Shown: positions 36,633-45,445, numbered from the stretch's first letter. The stretch: 64,000 nucleotides of DNA from Halorubrum vacuolatum (GCF_900188065.1 NZ_FZNQ01000005.1:62001-126000); one strand, 5' to 3'. Program-made: numbers and translations. Notes: generated by a model from the letters alone, not told the origin.

Positions 36633-37064
36633 GATCGATCACCCGAGTACGGATCGGTTAAAACTTACCACGAGAGAGGATCTCCGGAGAACCGATCAGC
36701 GCACTCGATCGGCGGTATTCAGCGCGCAGACGGCGGCTTACGCGTGTTTCGAACGGGATCGGAACGCTAACCGCTCACGTCCCGTGCCGTTCTGCGGCGA
36801 ACGCCGATCGATTCGTCAAACCGCGATATTGGGGTCGCGGGACGTGTATATCAAACTCCGACGGGGGCGACGAACCTCGATATTTCACTCACATGGGAAT
36901 TTGTGGACTGGCGGCCGGGTCGGGTGGGCGCCGTCCCGACCATCCCGAACACCATCGGGTCGAACGGGGATGATGATCGCTCATGCCGGCCGACACCCGC
37001 ACGACGCATAACATTGTTGTCAGATAGGCATCCTTTTAATACCCCTAGCGAGTGTCAGTGTCGA
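36633..37064. promoter_or_regulatory. Divergent promoter region of the ETF electron-transfer island
   Basis: For the leftward gene, GGTTAAAACTT (36656-36666, read on the minus strand) lies 29 bp before ATG 36632. For the rightward operon, TTTTAATA (37034-37041) lies about 27 bp before ATG 37065. Between them I see no credible gene; a TGTATATCAAA box at about 36845 is an isolated AT-rich motif. Confidence 0.6.
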
Positions 37065-37196
37065 ATGATCATGAACCAATACGATAGCGTGCTGTCACGG
37101 ACGGCCGGTTCCGACGCCGGGAAATCCGTGGAAGGCGGTCTCGACACGGTAGCGGACGCCGAACAGTCACATCCCGTGGACGGTGAGCGACGATGA
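37065..37196 (+). CDS. 43-residue ORF upstream of the dimethylglycine dehydrogenase-like gene
   Basis: ATG 37065 follows a TATA box at 37034-37041 at leaderless distance, and the ORF ends with an ATGA overlap with the next gene (37193-37196). Residues start MIMNQYDSVLSRTAGSDAG and end in an acidic/basic tail; there is no membrane segment or cysteine. Promoter position and tight coupling argue for translation. It could be a small protein of the complex or a leader peptide that sets translation of the dehydrogenase. I do not recognise a family. Confidence 0.5.
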   Translation: MIMNQYDSVLSRTAGSDAGKSVEGGLDTVADAEQSHPVDGERR

Positions 37197-39727
37197 GCGA
37201 CGACGAGTTCCCGTCGCACGCGGGCACGGTCATCATCGGCGCCGGGATCGTCGGGAACAGCCTCGCGTACCATCTCGCCGATCAGGGTCGCGACGACATC
37301 CTGTTGCTGGATAAGGGGCCGTTACCGGATCCGGGTGGATCGACGGGACATGCATCGAACTTCCTCATGCCCGTCGACCACTCGAAGGAGCTGACCCACC
37401 TCACTCAACGAAGCATCGAGCAGTACGAGGAGATGGACACGTTCACCAACAGCGGCGGGATCGAGGTGGCCCGCACCGAAGAGCGGATGGAGGAGCTCAA
37501 ACGACGGGTCCAATCGGCCAAAGCGTGGGGTGAACCGGGGAGGCTGCTCAGCGTCGAGGAGGTCGAGGAGATGGTTCCGTACCTCAACACGGACATCCTC
37601 GAGGGTGGCTTCTACAGCCCGGGTGCCGGCACCTGCGATCCGCTGCGCGCCGGCGAGGTGATGCGAGCGCGGGCCGACGACGCGACCGGCGGCGGGCTGA
37701 CCGTCTCCCCGAACACCGAAGTGCTCGACATGCACGTCGAAAACGGCGCCATCCAGGCCGTCGAAACCGATCGGGGCACCGTCGAGGCCGACGAGGTCGT
37801 CATCGCGGCGGGTCTGTGGAGCCCCAAGATCGCCGAGATGGCGGGTGTCGATATGCCGCTGACGCCCGCGGTCCATCAGATGGTCAGCGTGGGCCCGATC
37901 TCGTTCTTCGAGGACTACGAGGGGGAGATCTCCTTCCCCGTCGTCCGGGACATGGACACCCAGATGTACGAACGACAGCACGGCAACGACCTGGAGGTCG
38001 GCTCCTATCAGCACCGACCGATCCTCTGGGACGTCGAGGACGTGCCCTCGATCGAGGAGTCGCCGCTGTCGCCGACCCAGCCGCCGCTGACCGAGGACGC
38101 GTTCGCACAGTCGATGGCCGACGCTTTGGAGATCGTTCCGGAACTCCTCGACGACCCGCAGGCGGGCGTTCGCCACGAGATCGACGGCTTGCTGTCGGTG
38201 ACGCCCGACGGCATGCCGCTTTTAGGACCGATCCAGGACGTCGACGGGCTCTGGTCCTGTGCGGCGGTCTGGATCAAGGAGGCACCGGCGATCGGCGAGG
38301 CCGTCGCCCAGTGGATGACGCAGGGCTGGTCGGAGATCGACGTCCACGCGTCGGATATCAATCGATTCTACCAGTACGGAACCTCCGAGGAGTTCGTCAA
38401 AAACCGCGCACACGAGGGGTTCCAGAAGATCTACGGGATCGTCCATCCGGCCGAGCAATGGCAGAGCTCCCGGCCGCTGCGGACGAGCCCCTTCTACAGC
38501 CGTCAAGAGGAGCTGGGGGCTCGCTTCTTCGAAGCCGCCGGCTGGGAGCGCCCACAGTGGTTCGAGTCGAACGAGGACCTCCTCGACACGTACGACGCCG
38601 AACTCGACGGCCTGCTGCGCGAGAACGAGTGGGACGCGCGGTGGTGGTCGCCGATCATCCTCGGCGAGCACCTCCACATGCGAGATCACGTCGCGATGAT
38701 CGGCGATATGGGCTTCGGGAAGTTCGACTTCGTCGGCTCGGACGTCGTCGAGTACCTGGAGCGGATGGCGGTCGGACGGGTCGACGTCGACGTCGGCAAG
38801 GCCGTCTACACGCCGATACTCGCCGAGAACGGGGGCTTCGTCTCCGACCTGACGATGGTCCGTCTGGGTCCGGACCACTATCGCGTGATCACCGGCGGGG
38901 CCGACGCGGGTGGCGACCGCGCATGGTTCGGGAGTCACATCCCCGACGACGCCGACGTGACGATGATCGACCGGACCGAGTCGCTGTGTACGCTCGGCGT
39001 CTGGGGACCGGACGCCCGGAACGTCGTCCAGTCGGTCACCGAGGAGGACGTCTCCCACGAGGCGTTCCCGCCCTACACGGCCCAGGAGATCACCGTCGGC
39101 GAGGTCGACGCCTGGGCGATCCGGCTCTCGTACGTCGGCGAACTCGGCTGGGAGATCTACGCCCCGATGGGTCAGGGCCAGCGCCTCTGGGACACCATCG
39201 CCGAGGCAGGCGAGGAGTACGACATCCGCCCGGTCGGGATGGGCGTCTACGGCACGACCGGCCGCATCGAGAAGGGCTACCGCCTGCACGGTCACGAGCT
39301 CGAACTCGAGTACACCCCGGCCGAAGCCGGGCTGACGTTCCACGGCGTCAAGGACGCCGAGTTCATCGGCAAGGAGGCGTACGCCGACGCCCTCGAGGGG
39401 GAGAACGCCGCGACGCTGTGTACGCTTTCGGTCGACGACCACACGGCCGAATCCGGCGAGCGACGGTTCATGCTCGGCAGCGAGCCGATCCTCGATGGGG
39501 ACGGCGAGGTCATCGTCGACGACCACGGGCGGGAGTCGTACGTGACGAGCGCGGGGACCGGCCCCAGCGTCGGTAAGCACCTGCTGATGGCGTATCTCCC
39601 GCCGGAGCACGCCACGGAAGGTGCGAGCCTTCAGGTCGAGTACATGGGCGACCAGTATCCGGTGACCGTCGAGGTCGTCGGCAGCCGGCCGCTGTTCGAC
39701 CCCGAAAACGAGCGGATCCGCAGCTAG
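37193..39727 (+). CDS. Dimethylglycine/sarcosine dehydrogenase-like flavoprotein with GcvT domain
   Basis: A protein of 844 residues. Residues about 10-400 are a DAO-type FAD domain: GTVIIGAGIVGNSLAYHLAD is the dinucleotide fold, and H53 in GSTGHASN sits where the flavin-linking histidine of DMGDH/SarDH is found. Residues about 430-840 are the aminomethyltransferase-like half that takes the one-carbon unit to tetrahydrofolate-type cofactor, with SYVGELGWEIY and GTTGRIEKGYRLHG signatures. The family demethylates dimethylglycine, sarcosine or related amines and gives electrons to ETF, here encoded directly downstream. Exact substrate is not determined. Confidence 0.88.
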   Translation: MSDDEFPSHAGTVIIGAGIVGNSLAYHLADQGRDDILLLDKGPLPDPGGSTGHASNFLMPVDHSKELTHLTQRSIEQYEEMDTFTNSGGIEVARTEERMEELKRRVQSAKAWGEPGRLLSVEEVEEMVPYLNTDILEGGFYSPGAGTCDPLRAGEVMRARADDATGGGLTVSPNTEVLDMHVENGAIQAVETDRGTVEADEVVIAAGLWSPKIAEMAGVDMPLTPAVHQMVSVGPISFFEDYEGEISFPVVRDMDTQMYERQHGNDLEVGSYQHRPILWDVEDVPSIEESPLSPTQPPLTEDAFAQSMADALEIVPELLDDPQAGVRHEIDGLLSVTPDGMPLLGPIQDVDGLWSCAAVWIKEAPAIGEAVAQWMTQGWSEIDVHASDINRFYQYGTSEEFVKNRAHEGFQKIYGIVHPAEQWQSSRPLRTSPFYSRQEELGARFFEAAGWERPQWFESNEDLLDTYDAELDGLLRENEWDARWWSPIILGEHLHMRDHVAMIGDMGFGKFDFVGSDVVEYLERMAVGRVDVDVGKAVYTPILAENGGFVSDLTMVRLGPDHYRVITGGADAGGDRAWFGSHIPDDADVTMIDRTESLCTLGVWGPDARNVVQSVTEEDVSHEAFPPYTAQEITVGEVDAWAIRLSYVGELGWEIYAPMGQGQRLWDTIAEAGEEYDIRPVGMGVYGTTGRIEKGYRLHGHELELEYTPAEAGLTFHGVKDAEFIGKEAYADALEGENAATLCTLSVDDHTAESGERRFMLGSEPILDGDGEVIVDDHGRESYVTSAGTGPSVGKHLLMAYLPPEHATEGASLQVEYMGDQYPVTVEVVGSRPLFDPENERIRS

Positions 39728-39784
39728 TCGGGGAGACCGATCCGTACCGGCCCACAACCATTCCGATCCAACCCAATCCAACGC

Positions 39785-40558
39785 ATGAACGTCTTAGCCT
39801 GTATCAAACGGGTGCCGAACACCGGCGCGAAGATCGTACTGACCGACGACAACCAGCGAATCGACGCGAGCAACCTCGGGTTCACCATGAGCCCCCACGA
39901 GGAGTGCGTCATCGAGGAGGCCATCCAGCAGGCCGACGCCCACGGCGGCTCGGCTCACGTCCTCACGCTCGGTCCCGAGGAGGCGACCGAACAGCTCCGA
40001 ACCGGACTGGCCATGCAGGCCGACGAGGCGAGCCTCCTCGAGACCGACGGCTCCGAGTGGGGACCGCGTGCGACCGCCGACGCGATCGCGAACGTGGTCC
40101 GCGAGATGGCCGAAGACGGCACCGAGTTCGACCTGCTGTTGCTCGGCAACGAGTCCGCGGACGCGGCGAACTATCAGGTCGGCGTCCGTGTCGCCCGGGA
40201 GCTCGGTCTGCCCTGCGTGACGGGGATCAAGTCCCTCGAGGTCGAGGGCGACACCGCGATCGCGGGCCGTGAGATCGCCGGCGGCGAGGAGATCTACGAG
40301 ATCGACCTTCCCGCCGTCATCACCGTCAAAGAGGGGATCAACGAACCGCGCTACGCCTCGATGCGCGCGAAGATGCGGGCCCGAAACATGGAGATCGACC
40401 GCCGCGAACCGGTCGGTACCGCCGGTGCGGGTTCACTGGAGAAGGTCCGCCTTGAGACGCCCGAGACGGACGACTCGGCCGCCGAGATCCTCGGCGAGGG
40501 CCCCGAAGCCGTCCCCGAGATCGTCGAGATCCTCGAATCGGAGGTGAGCGTAGTATGA
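39785..40558 (+). CDS. etfB: Electron transfer flavoprotein beta subunit
   Basis: A protein of 257 residues, the AMP-binding subunit of ETF. MNVLACIKRVPNTGAK is the typical start, and LLGNESADAANYQVGVRVAREL is the conserved loop. VKEGINEPRYASMRAKMRAR matches the signature near the C-terminus, including the docking region for dehydrogenases. It begins 57 bp after the dehydrogenase gene and overlaps etfA by four bases. It accepts electrons from the upstream flavoprotein. Confidence 0.95.
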   Translation: MNVLACIKRVPNTGAKIVLTDDNQRIDASNLGFTMSPHEECVIEEAIQQADAHGGSAHVLTLGPEEATEQLRTGLAMQADEASLLETDGSEWGPRATADAIANVVREMAEDGTEFDLLLLGNESADAANYQVGVRVARELGLPCVTGIKSLEVEGDTAIAGREIAGGEEIYEIDLPAVITVKEGINEPRYASMRAKMRARNMEIDRREPVGTAGAGSLEKVRLETPETDDSAAEILGEGPEAVPEIVEILESEVSVV

Positions 40559-41529
40559 TACTCGCGCTCGTCGAACACGAACGCGGCCTGCCGGCGGAAG
40601 CCTCGCTCGAGGCGCTCACGCTCGCCCGCGAGCTGGCGAGCGTCGAGGGGACCGACCTCGATGCGGCGGCCTTCGGCGGGGACGGATCCGCGCTGGCGGA
40701 CGAGCTCGGCACCTATGGCGTCGATACGCTCCATCACGTCGACCACGACGATCTCGATGGGTATGCGCCGGAAGCCTGGGGCGAGAGCCTGGGACAACTG
40801 GTCGAGGAGATCGACGCCGGAACGGTCGTCGTTCCGAGCACCGACCGCGGCCACGAGGTCGCCGCACACGCCGGGGTCACGCTCGACGCGCCGATGGCGA
40901 CCAACTGTGTCGCCGTCGAGGTCGACGACGCCGGGGCGTACGAACTCGAACGTCACCGATGGGGCGGCAGCCTGCTCGAACACGCCCGTCTCACCGGCGA
41001 CCGAAAGGTCATCAGCGCAGCCGAACACGAATTCCCGGTGACGCCGGCCGACGAGGCGACGGCTCCGACGGTCACCGAGTTCACGCCGTCGCTTGAGGCC
41101 GACCACTTGCGGGTCCGTGTCGACCGCGTCGAGGCCAGCGACGAGGAGGGGATCCCGCTCGGGGAGGCCCGCGTGGTCGTCGGCGGCGGTCGCGGCGTGG
41201 GCGGAGCCGAAGAGTACGATCAGCTTGAGGAGCTCGCCGACCTGCTTGGCGGGACGGTCGGGGCGTCGCGTGCGGCCATCAACGACGGCTGGCGACCCCA
41301 CGACGACCAGATCGGTCAGACGGGTGCGAAGATCAGCCCGGATATCTACATCGCCTGCGGGATAAGCGGCGCCGTCCAACACATGGTCGGCTGCAAGGGC
41401 GCCGAAACGATCCTCGCGATCAACACCGATCCCGAGGCAGCGATCATCCAGAAAGCCGACTGGGCGGTCGTCGGCGACCTCCACGAGGTCGTTCCCGAGT
41501 TGAACGACGCGCTCCGCGACTCGGCCTGA
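40555..41529 (+). CDS. etfA: Electron transfer flavoprotein alpha subunit
   Basis: A protein of 324 residues. The C-terminal FAD domain has GGRGVGGAEEYDQLEELADLL-type start (about 211-230), then GASRAAINDGW, GQTGAKISPDIYIACGISGA and AINTDPEAAI, which bind FAD. The N-terminal domain pairs with EtfB. The last codons and stop are repeated in tandem just downstream. With EtfB it should shuttle electrons to the divergently encoded membrane oxidoreductase. Confidence 0.95.
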   Translation: MILALVEHERGLPAEASLEALTLARELASVEGTDLDAAAFGGDGSALADELGTYGVDTLHHVDHDDLDGYAPEAWGESLGQLVEEIDAGTVVVPSTDRGHEVAAHAGVTLDAPMATNCVAVEVDDAGAYELERHRWGGSLLEHARLTGDRKVISAAEHEFPVTPADEATAPTVTEFTPSLEADHLRVRVDRVEASDEEGIPLGEARVVVGGGRGVGGAEEYDQLEELADLLGGTVGASRAAINDGWRPHDDQIGQTGAKISPDIYIACGISGAVQHMVGCKGAETILAINTDPEAAIIQKADWAVVGDLHEVVPELNDALRDSA

Positions 41530-41562
41530 CCGACACGCATCGCGACTCGGCCTGGCCGACGC
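41515..41562 (+). repeat. 26-bp tandem duplication across the etfA stop codon
   Basis: The first unit (41515-41540) contains the final etfA codons and TGA; the second (41541-41562) repeats its first 22 bases with one substitution, which changes TGA to TGG. Confidence 0.85.
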
Positions 41563-41629
41563 TTCCGCGGAGGACGAGACGCGTGTCGAGACGTTCCGTA
41601 TTTAAGTGCGTTCCCGTCCTGTTCGGTAC

Positions 41630-41827
41630 ATGGATGCGGATCGTCCCGCCGCCGACCCCGAGCGCTTCGACGCCATCGTGGGGGCGCTCGCGCTCCCGTT
41701 CGTCTTCATCATGGCGATCGCGCTCGCGCTCGGACGGTTCTTCGGGAGCATCGCGGTCGGCGCGCTCGTCGGGCTCCTCTGTTTTGCGGTCATCGCAATC
41801 GTTCGGGTGCGGCTGTTCCCGATCTAA
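41630..41827 (+). CDS. Small two-helix membrane protein
   Basis: A protein of 65 residues. An acidic N-terminal stretch (DADRPAADPERF) is followed by two hydrophobic helices (about 19-38 and 42-62). TATTTAAG at 41599-41606 is at leaderless distance from ATG 41630, so it looks like a real single-gene transcript. No family recognised beyond small haloarchaeal membrane proteins. Confidence 0.65.
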   Translation: MDADRPAADPERFDAIVGALALPFVFIMAIALALGRFFGSIAVGALVGLLCFAVIAIVRVRLFPI

Positions 41828-41864
41828 CCCCCTGTGGCGTGGCTCGGCCGACGGTGCCGCACCG

Positions 41865-41910
41865 GATCGAGACGCCCGTGTCGCTCCGATCGAGACGCCC
41901 GTGTCGCAAC
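41865..41910 (+). repeat. 23-bp tandem repeat upstream of the PUA gene
   Basis: Two copies, 41865-41887 and 41888-41910, differ only in the last bases. Confidence 0.85.
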
Positions 41911-41940
41911 CGCTTTGCGGCCCCCCGAAAAACGACGGGT

Positions 41941-42444
41941 ATGAGCGATATGGAAACGCTCGCTGACCTCCGCGTGGGCGCCGACTATCAGTTCGGGTCG
42001 GGCGCGGGGGACGCCCTCTTTCCACCCGAGACGGCCATCACCATCCGGCGCTCCAGCGGCGGACGCCCGCGACAGATCATCGACGGCGACGTGGACGACA
42101 CCCCCGGCAGCGCCGAGGGCGACCGGATCGTCTCCTACGGCACCGACGGCCGGTTCACCCTGGGCGAGCTGGGCGGGCGACGGCTCCGGGACGCCTTCGA
42201 TCCGCCGGCACACCGGGTCGTCCTCGGCGCGGAGAGCGAGCCGTTCGTCCGGGAGGGGCGCAACGCGTTCGCGAAGTTCGTCGTCGTCGCCGACGAGGGG
42301 ATCCGTCCGGGCGACGAGGTGCTCGTCGTCGATGACGACGACGCCCTCCTCGGCGTGGGCCGCGCCGAGCTGTCCGGCGGGGAGCTGTCGGCGTTCGACT
42401 CGGGCGTCGCCGTAAAGGTGCGCGTCGGCGTTTCGGAGGCGTGA
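41941..42444 (+). CDS. PUA-domain protein
   Basis: A protein of 167 residues. The C-terminal 80 residues form a PUA RNA-binding domain (FVREGRNAFAKFVV, RPGDEVLVVDDDDALLGVGRA). The N-terminal half is typical of haloarchaeal stand-alone PUA proteins related to the C-terminal part of archaeosine tRNA transglycosylases. It is likely to bind tRNA or rRNA; the partner enzyme is not adjacent. I use ATG 41941 rather than the GTG at 41839, because the longer N-terminus would be translated from repeat DNA. Confidence 0.8.
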   Translation: MSDMETLADLRVGADYQFGSGAGDALFPPETAITIRRSSGGRPRQIIDGDVDDTPGSAEGDRIVSYGTDGRFTLGELGGRRLRDAFDPPAHRVVLGAESEPFVREGRNAFAKFVVVADEGIRPGDEVLVVDDDDALLGVGRAELSGGELSAFDSGVAVKVRVGVSEA

Positions 42445-42493
42445 CCGGGGGCCGCCGTGACGGTGCGCGTTGGCGTCCCGAACGCGTGATCGG
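42417..42493 (+). repeat. 45-bp period duplication across the PUA gene stop codon
   Basis: The 32 bases at 42417-42448, including TGA 42442-42444, recur at 42462-42493 with about six substitutions. The copied stop codon is also conserved (GCGTGA). Confidence 0.7.
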
Positions 42494-42619
42494 CTGTCGG
42501 CGTGACGACGCGGGCGTTCCCTCCGGTATCCGTGAGTACATGAGCGCCGGTGACGAACCGCGGAGCATGGCTCTTGGTGCCGCTGATCGGTCGCACCGGC
42601 GCTCATCCGGAGGGATGGC

Positions 42620-43792
42620 GTGAACTGGCGATACCGTCACACGGTGCTTTTTGCGTGTCTGCTCGCCTTCTTCGTCACCTACTTCGCCCGACTGGCGATC
42701 AGCCCGGTCGTCCCCTTCATCACCGAGGACTTCGCGGTCTCGAACACCGCCATCGGCGTGGCACTTTCGGGCATGTGGCTGGCGTATGGGATTTCACAGT
42801 TCCCGAGCGGCATCCTCGCGGACAGATACGGCGAGCGGCGGATCATCCTGATCGCCGTTGGCGGCACGACCGCGATGAGCCTGCTGCTCGCGCTCACGCC
42901 CACCTACGGCACGTTCGTCCTCGTCGCGGTCCTGTTGGGACTCGCCGCGGGGCTCCACTACGCGGTGGCGACGACGCTGCTCTCGCGCACCTTCGAGAAC
43001 ATCGGCACGGCGATCGGCTTTCACTCCGTCGGCGGCCCGCTCGCGGGGCTGATCGCGCCGGTCGCGGCGGCGTGGGTCGGCGTCCGCTACGGTTGGCGAC
43101 CGGCGGTCGCGCTCGCCGCCGTCGTCGGCGTGCCCATCTTCGTCTACTTCGCGTGGCGGGTGCGCCCCACCGAGCCCCGCCGGCCCGACCAGCCGATGCG
43201 CGACCGGCTTCGGCTGGGCCCGCTCGTCGAGTTACTCTCGCGGCCCGCGATCATCCTCCCGCTCATCATCGCGGTCGTGGGCACCTACGTCGTGCAGGGC
43301 GTGATGTCGTTTCTGCCGACGTTCCTCGTCGACTTCCACGGCTACTCGGCCGGGTTCGCGGGCGCGGTCTTTTCGGCCTTCTTTATCACCCGAGCGATCG
43401 CCCAGATCGGGCTCGGGCGGCTCTCCGACCGGTTCGGCCGCGACGTCGCCATCGCCGGCGCGATGGCCTGCGGCGCGCTCGGGCTGGTCGCGACCGTCAC
43501 CCTTCCGACCGGCCCGGGCGTCCTCGCGGGTGTCCTGCTGGCGGGGGTGGGTTCGAGTTTCTTCTCCGCGATCGACCCGCGGTTCATGGACGCCCTCGGC
43601 GACGCCGAGCGCGGCGCGGGCTTCGGATTGGTGCGCACCGTCTACGCCGTCCTCGGCTCGGCCGGGTCCGTCGGCGTCGGGCTCACGGCCGACCTGTTCG
43701 GCTGGGGCGTCTCGTTCGCGCTCCTCGGCGGCCTCTTCGGGTTCGCGTTCCTCGTGCTCGCGGGTAACGCCGCGTTACGGACCGGCTACTGA
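42620..43792 (+). CDS. Major facilitator superfamily transporter
   Basis: A protein of 390 residues with 12 membrane helices. The first loop motif is FPSGILADRYGERRIILI, a clear G-x-L-a-D-r-x-G-r-r MFS signature. A related motif RLSDRFGRDVAIAGAM lies in the second half. LHYAVATTLLSRTFENIGTA lies in helix 4. GTG 42620 is preceded by GGAGGG about 10 bp upstream. The substrate is unknown. It is a different subfamily from the MFS gene at 29.4 kb. Confidence 0.87.
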   Translation: MNWRYRHTVLFACLLAFFVTYFARLAISPVVPFITEDFAVSNTAIGVALSGMWLAYGISQFPSGILADRYGERRIILIAVGGTTAMSLLLALTPTYGTFVLVAVLLGLAAGLHYAVATTLLSRTFENIGTAIGFHSVGGPLAGLIAPVAAAWVGVRYGWRPAVALAAVVGVPIFVYFAWRVRPTEPRRPDQPMRDRLRLGPLVELLSRPAIILPLIIAVVGTYVVQGVMSFLPTFLVDFHGYSAGFAGAVFSAFFITRAIAQIGLGRLSDRFGRDVAIAGAMACGALGLVATVTLPTGPGVLAGVLLAGVGSSFFSAIDPRFMDALGDAERGAGFGLVRTVYAVLGSAGSVGVGLTADLFGWGVSFALLGGLFGFAFLVLAGNAALRTGY

Positions 43793-43933
43793 GGGGTCGG
43801 TTGCCCGGCCTCGTTTATATCCGATGATGCGGGGCCGTCCGACCACTTATAAAGAGCGACGGAGAGCCGGTGCAGTCGGCGCAGCGACGAGGGAGCGACG
43901 AGGGAGGGGCGGGGGCCGACCATTGCCTTCCCA

Positions 43934-43989
43934 CCGCACTCGCGCCACCGCACTCGCGCCGCCGCACTCGCGCTGTTGCACTCTCGCTG
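43934..43989 (+). repeat. 14-bp tandem repeat (four copies)
   Basis: Units at 43934-43947, 43948-43961, 43962-43975 and 43976-43989; the core is CGCACTCGCGC. The last copy has three changes. There are no unique spacers, so it is not a CRISPR array. Confidence 0.85.
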
Positions 43990-44009
43990 CCACATCCGCA
44001 CCACACCGC

Positions 44010-44122
44010 AGCCTCAGGCCTCCCCAGCCTCGGCAGGCGGGCGGCGAGCGAGCGGTCTCCGCTCGCCGCCCGCCGTGCCTCCCTCGCGCTCGGTTCGCGC
44101 CCGTATGCGGGCGCTCACCGGA
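44010..44122 (-). repeat. Structured 113-bp intergenic element, copy B (inverted)
   Basis: Reverse complement of copy A (33269-33381) with one mismatch. Both predicted hairpins are kept. Similarity ends abruptly on both sides, which defines the unit length. Confidence 0.75.
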
Positions 44123-44261
44123 GCGCGCCGACCGCCGTGGAGGGTTTATAAATGGCCTCGTCACTCGGTCGGTGGGGGTTATAAATGGACGATCGCGTTC
44201 AGGATCGCTCGCTTATTGCGGATTTCGACGGCGCGGCGAACGTCATCTACTCATCTACCCA

Positions 44262-45314
44262 CTACACGAACGGCCCCAACCCGACCGCCTCGATAAGCGG
44301 GACGCCCGCGAGGAGCGACCCGATCAGGTAGCCGCCGATCGCGCCGCCGTTCAACAGCGGCAGCCCGGCGTGTGCCCGGCCCTTCATCACCCAACTCATG
44401 AGCACGAGCAGCCCCGCGACGATCCCGACCATCGCGAGCAACGCGGGGAGGTTGAGCCCGACGACCGGCACCGAGAGGTGGGGTGCGGGCGAGAAGGTGG
44501 CCGCGCTGGCGACGAGGACGGCCGGGATGACCGCGTCGCCGAGGCCGATGAAGAAGGCGTCACGTGAGGGGTCCTCGTCCGGATCGTCGCCGTCGGCGGT
44601 GTCATGTTCATCGTCGCTGTCGGCGGTGATTTCATCGTCGCTGTCGGCGGTGATCTCACCATCCTCGTCGCCCTTGATCGGTTCGCCTTCCTCACCCTCG
44701 TCATCCCCCTCGTGGACGTCCGCCGCGCCCGAGAAGTCGTCCTCAAGGAGCGAGTACGACAGCGTCGTCGGGATCACGAGCACGACGGGGATGTTGAGGT
44801 CCATCACGCCCTCCGCGAGCGTGAGCATGTGTTCGGTGCCGTAGACGGAGATCGCATCGTAGATCGCGAGGAAGACGAGGAGGATCAACGCGGGGAGGAT
44901 CCCGAAGGTGATCCCGAACAGGCCCGCCGCGCCCGCGCCCATCAACACGCCCGCGCTGTCGATGACGTACCATTCGGGATGCACGAGCAGTCCGACGGCG
45001 ACGGCGATGGCGGGGATCGCGGCGAGAAGCGGCGGCAGTATGGCTGAGAAGACGTACCAGGAGAGCCAGCCGGAGACGCCGACGATGAGCAGCCGGATCG
45101 CCCAGTCGAGTTCGTAGCGAAACGCCGCGAGCATGAAGCCGGTCATAACGACGATGGCGACGATGTAGATCAGGCTGTTCACCGGGTCCTGCGGGTCATC
45201 GACCGGCTGATAGCCGCTCTCGGCGAACGAGGGGACGAGCGCGAGCGCGCCGAGCTGCACGAGGACGAACAGGGCGACCGCGAAGGCGACGCCGCGGTAC
45301 TCGCGGGGAAACAT
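44262..45314 (-). CDS. Presenilin-like intramembrane aspartyl protease (A22 family)
   Basis: A protein of 350 residues with about nine membrane helices. Catalytic aspartates are in LAIYDAISVY (about residue 154) and FIGLGDAVIPAVL (about residue 253); the PAL-type motif is GLPLLNG (about residue 316). This is the presenilin/signal-peptide-peptidase homolog family known in archaea, which cuts substrates within the membrane. Between the two catalytic helices lies a long acidic cytosolic loop (about 190-245) with an ITADSDDE repeat encoded by a 24-bp tandem duplication. Natural substrates are unknown. Confidence 0.9.
   Translation of the reverse strand: MFPREYRGVAFAVALFVLVQLGALALVPSFAESGYQPVDDPQDPVNSLIYIVAIVVMTGFMLAAFRYELDWAIRLLIVGVSGWLSWYVFSAILPPLLAAIPAIAVAVGLLVHPEWYVIDSAGVLMGAGAAGLFGITFGILPALILLVFLAIYDAISVYGTEHMLTLAEGVMDLNIPVVLVIPTTLSYSLLEDDFSGAADVHEGDDEGEEGEPIKGDEDGEITADSDDEITADSDDEHDTADGDDPDEDPSRDAFFIGLGDAVIPAVLVASAATFSPAPHLSVPVVGLNLPALLAMVGIVAGLLVLMSWVMKGRAHAGLPLLNGGAIGGYLIGSLLAGVPLIEAVGLGPFV
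44607..44654 (-). repeat. 24-bp tandem repeat in the presenilin-like gene
   Basis: Two identical units (44607-44630, 44631-44654) encode ITADSDDE twice in the acidic loop; a degenerate third unit follows on the gene's 3' side. Confidence 0.85.
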
Positions 45315-45445
45315 CTGTCCCCCGCTTGGTGATGGGGGGGTTTCGGGTTTGCGCTTCGTGGGGCCGGCATCACCGTCGGGTTCCCGCGGTCAGCGGACGC
45401 GACGCGGTCGAACACCCTTATACGGCTCCCGCCCGGAACCGCGGT

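Larger units (their letters stand above)
43793..44261. other. Gene-free region with TATA-like boxes, 14-bp repeats and element copy B
   Basis: TTTATAT (about 43811), CTTATAAA (about 43844), TTTATAAA (about 44147) and TTATAAA (about 44178) flank GC-rich repeats on both sides. The region converges with the protease gene. Open frames here follow the palindromes and have no family resemblance. Confidence 0.6.

Noticed and set aside
36610-37011. 133-codon plus-strand frame between the divergent ETF genes
   Set aside because: It starts inside the minus-strand gene, is basic, and covers both promoters.
41839-41940. Longer start for the PUA protein
   Set aside because: The extra 34 codons are read from the 23-bp tandem repeat and are Arg-rich; the family starts near ATG 41941.
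43934-43989. Possible CRISPR array
   Set aside because: Direct 14-bp repeats without spacers; no cas genes in the window.
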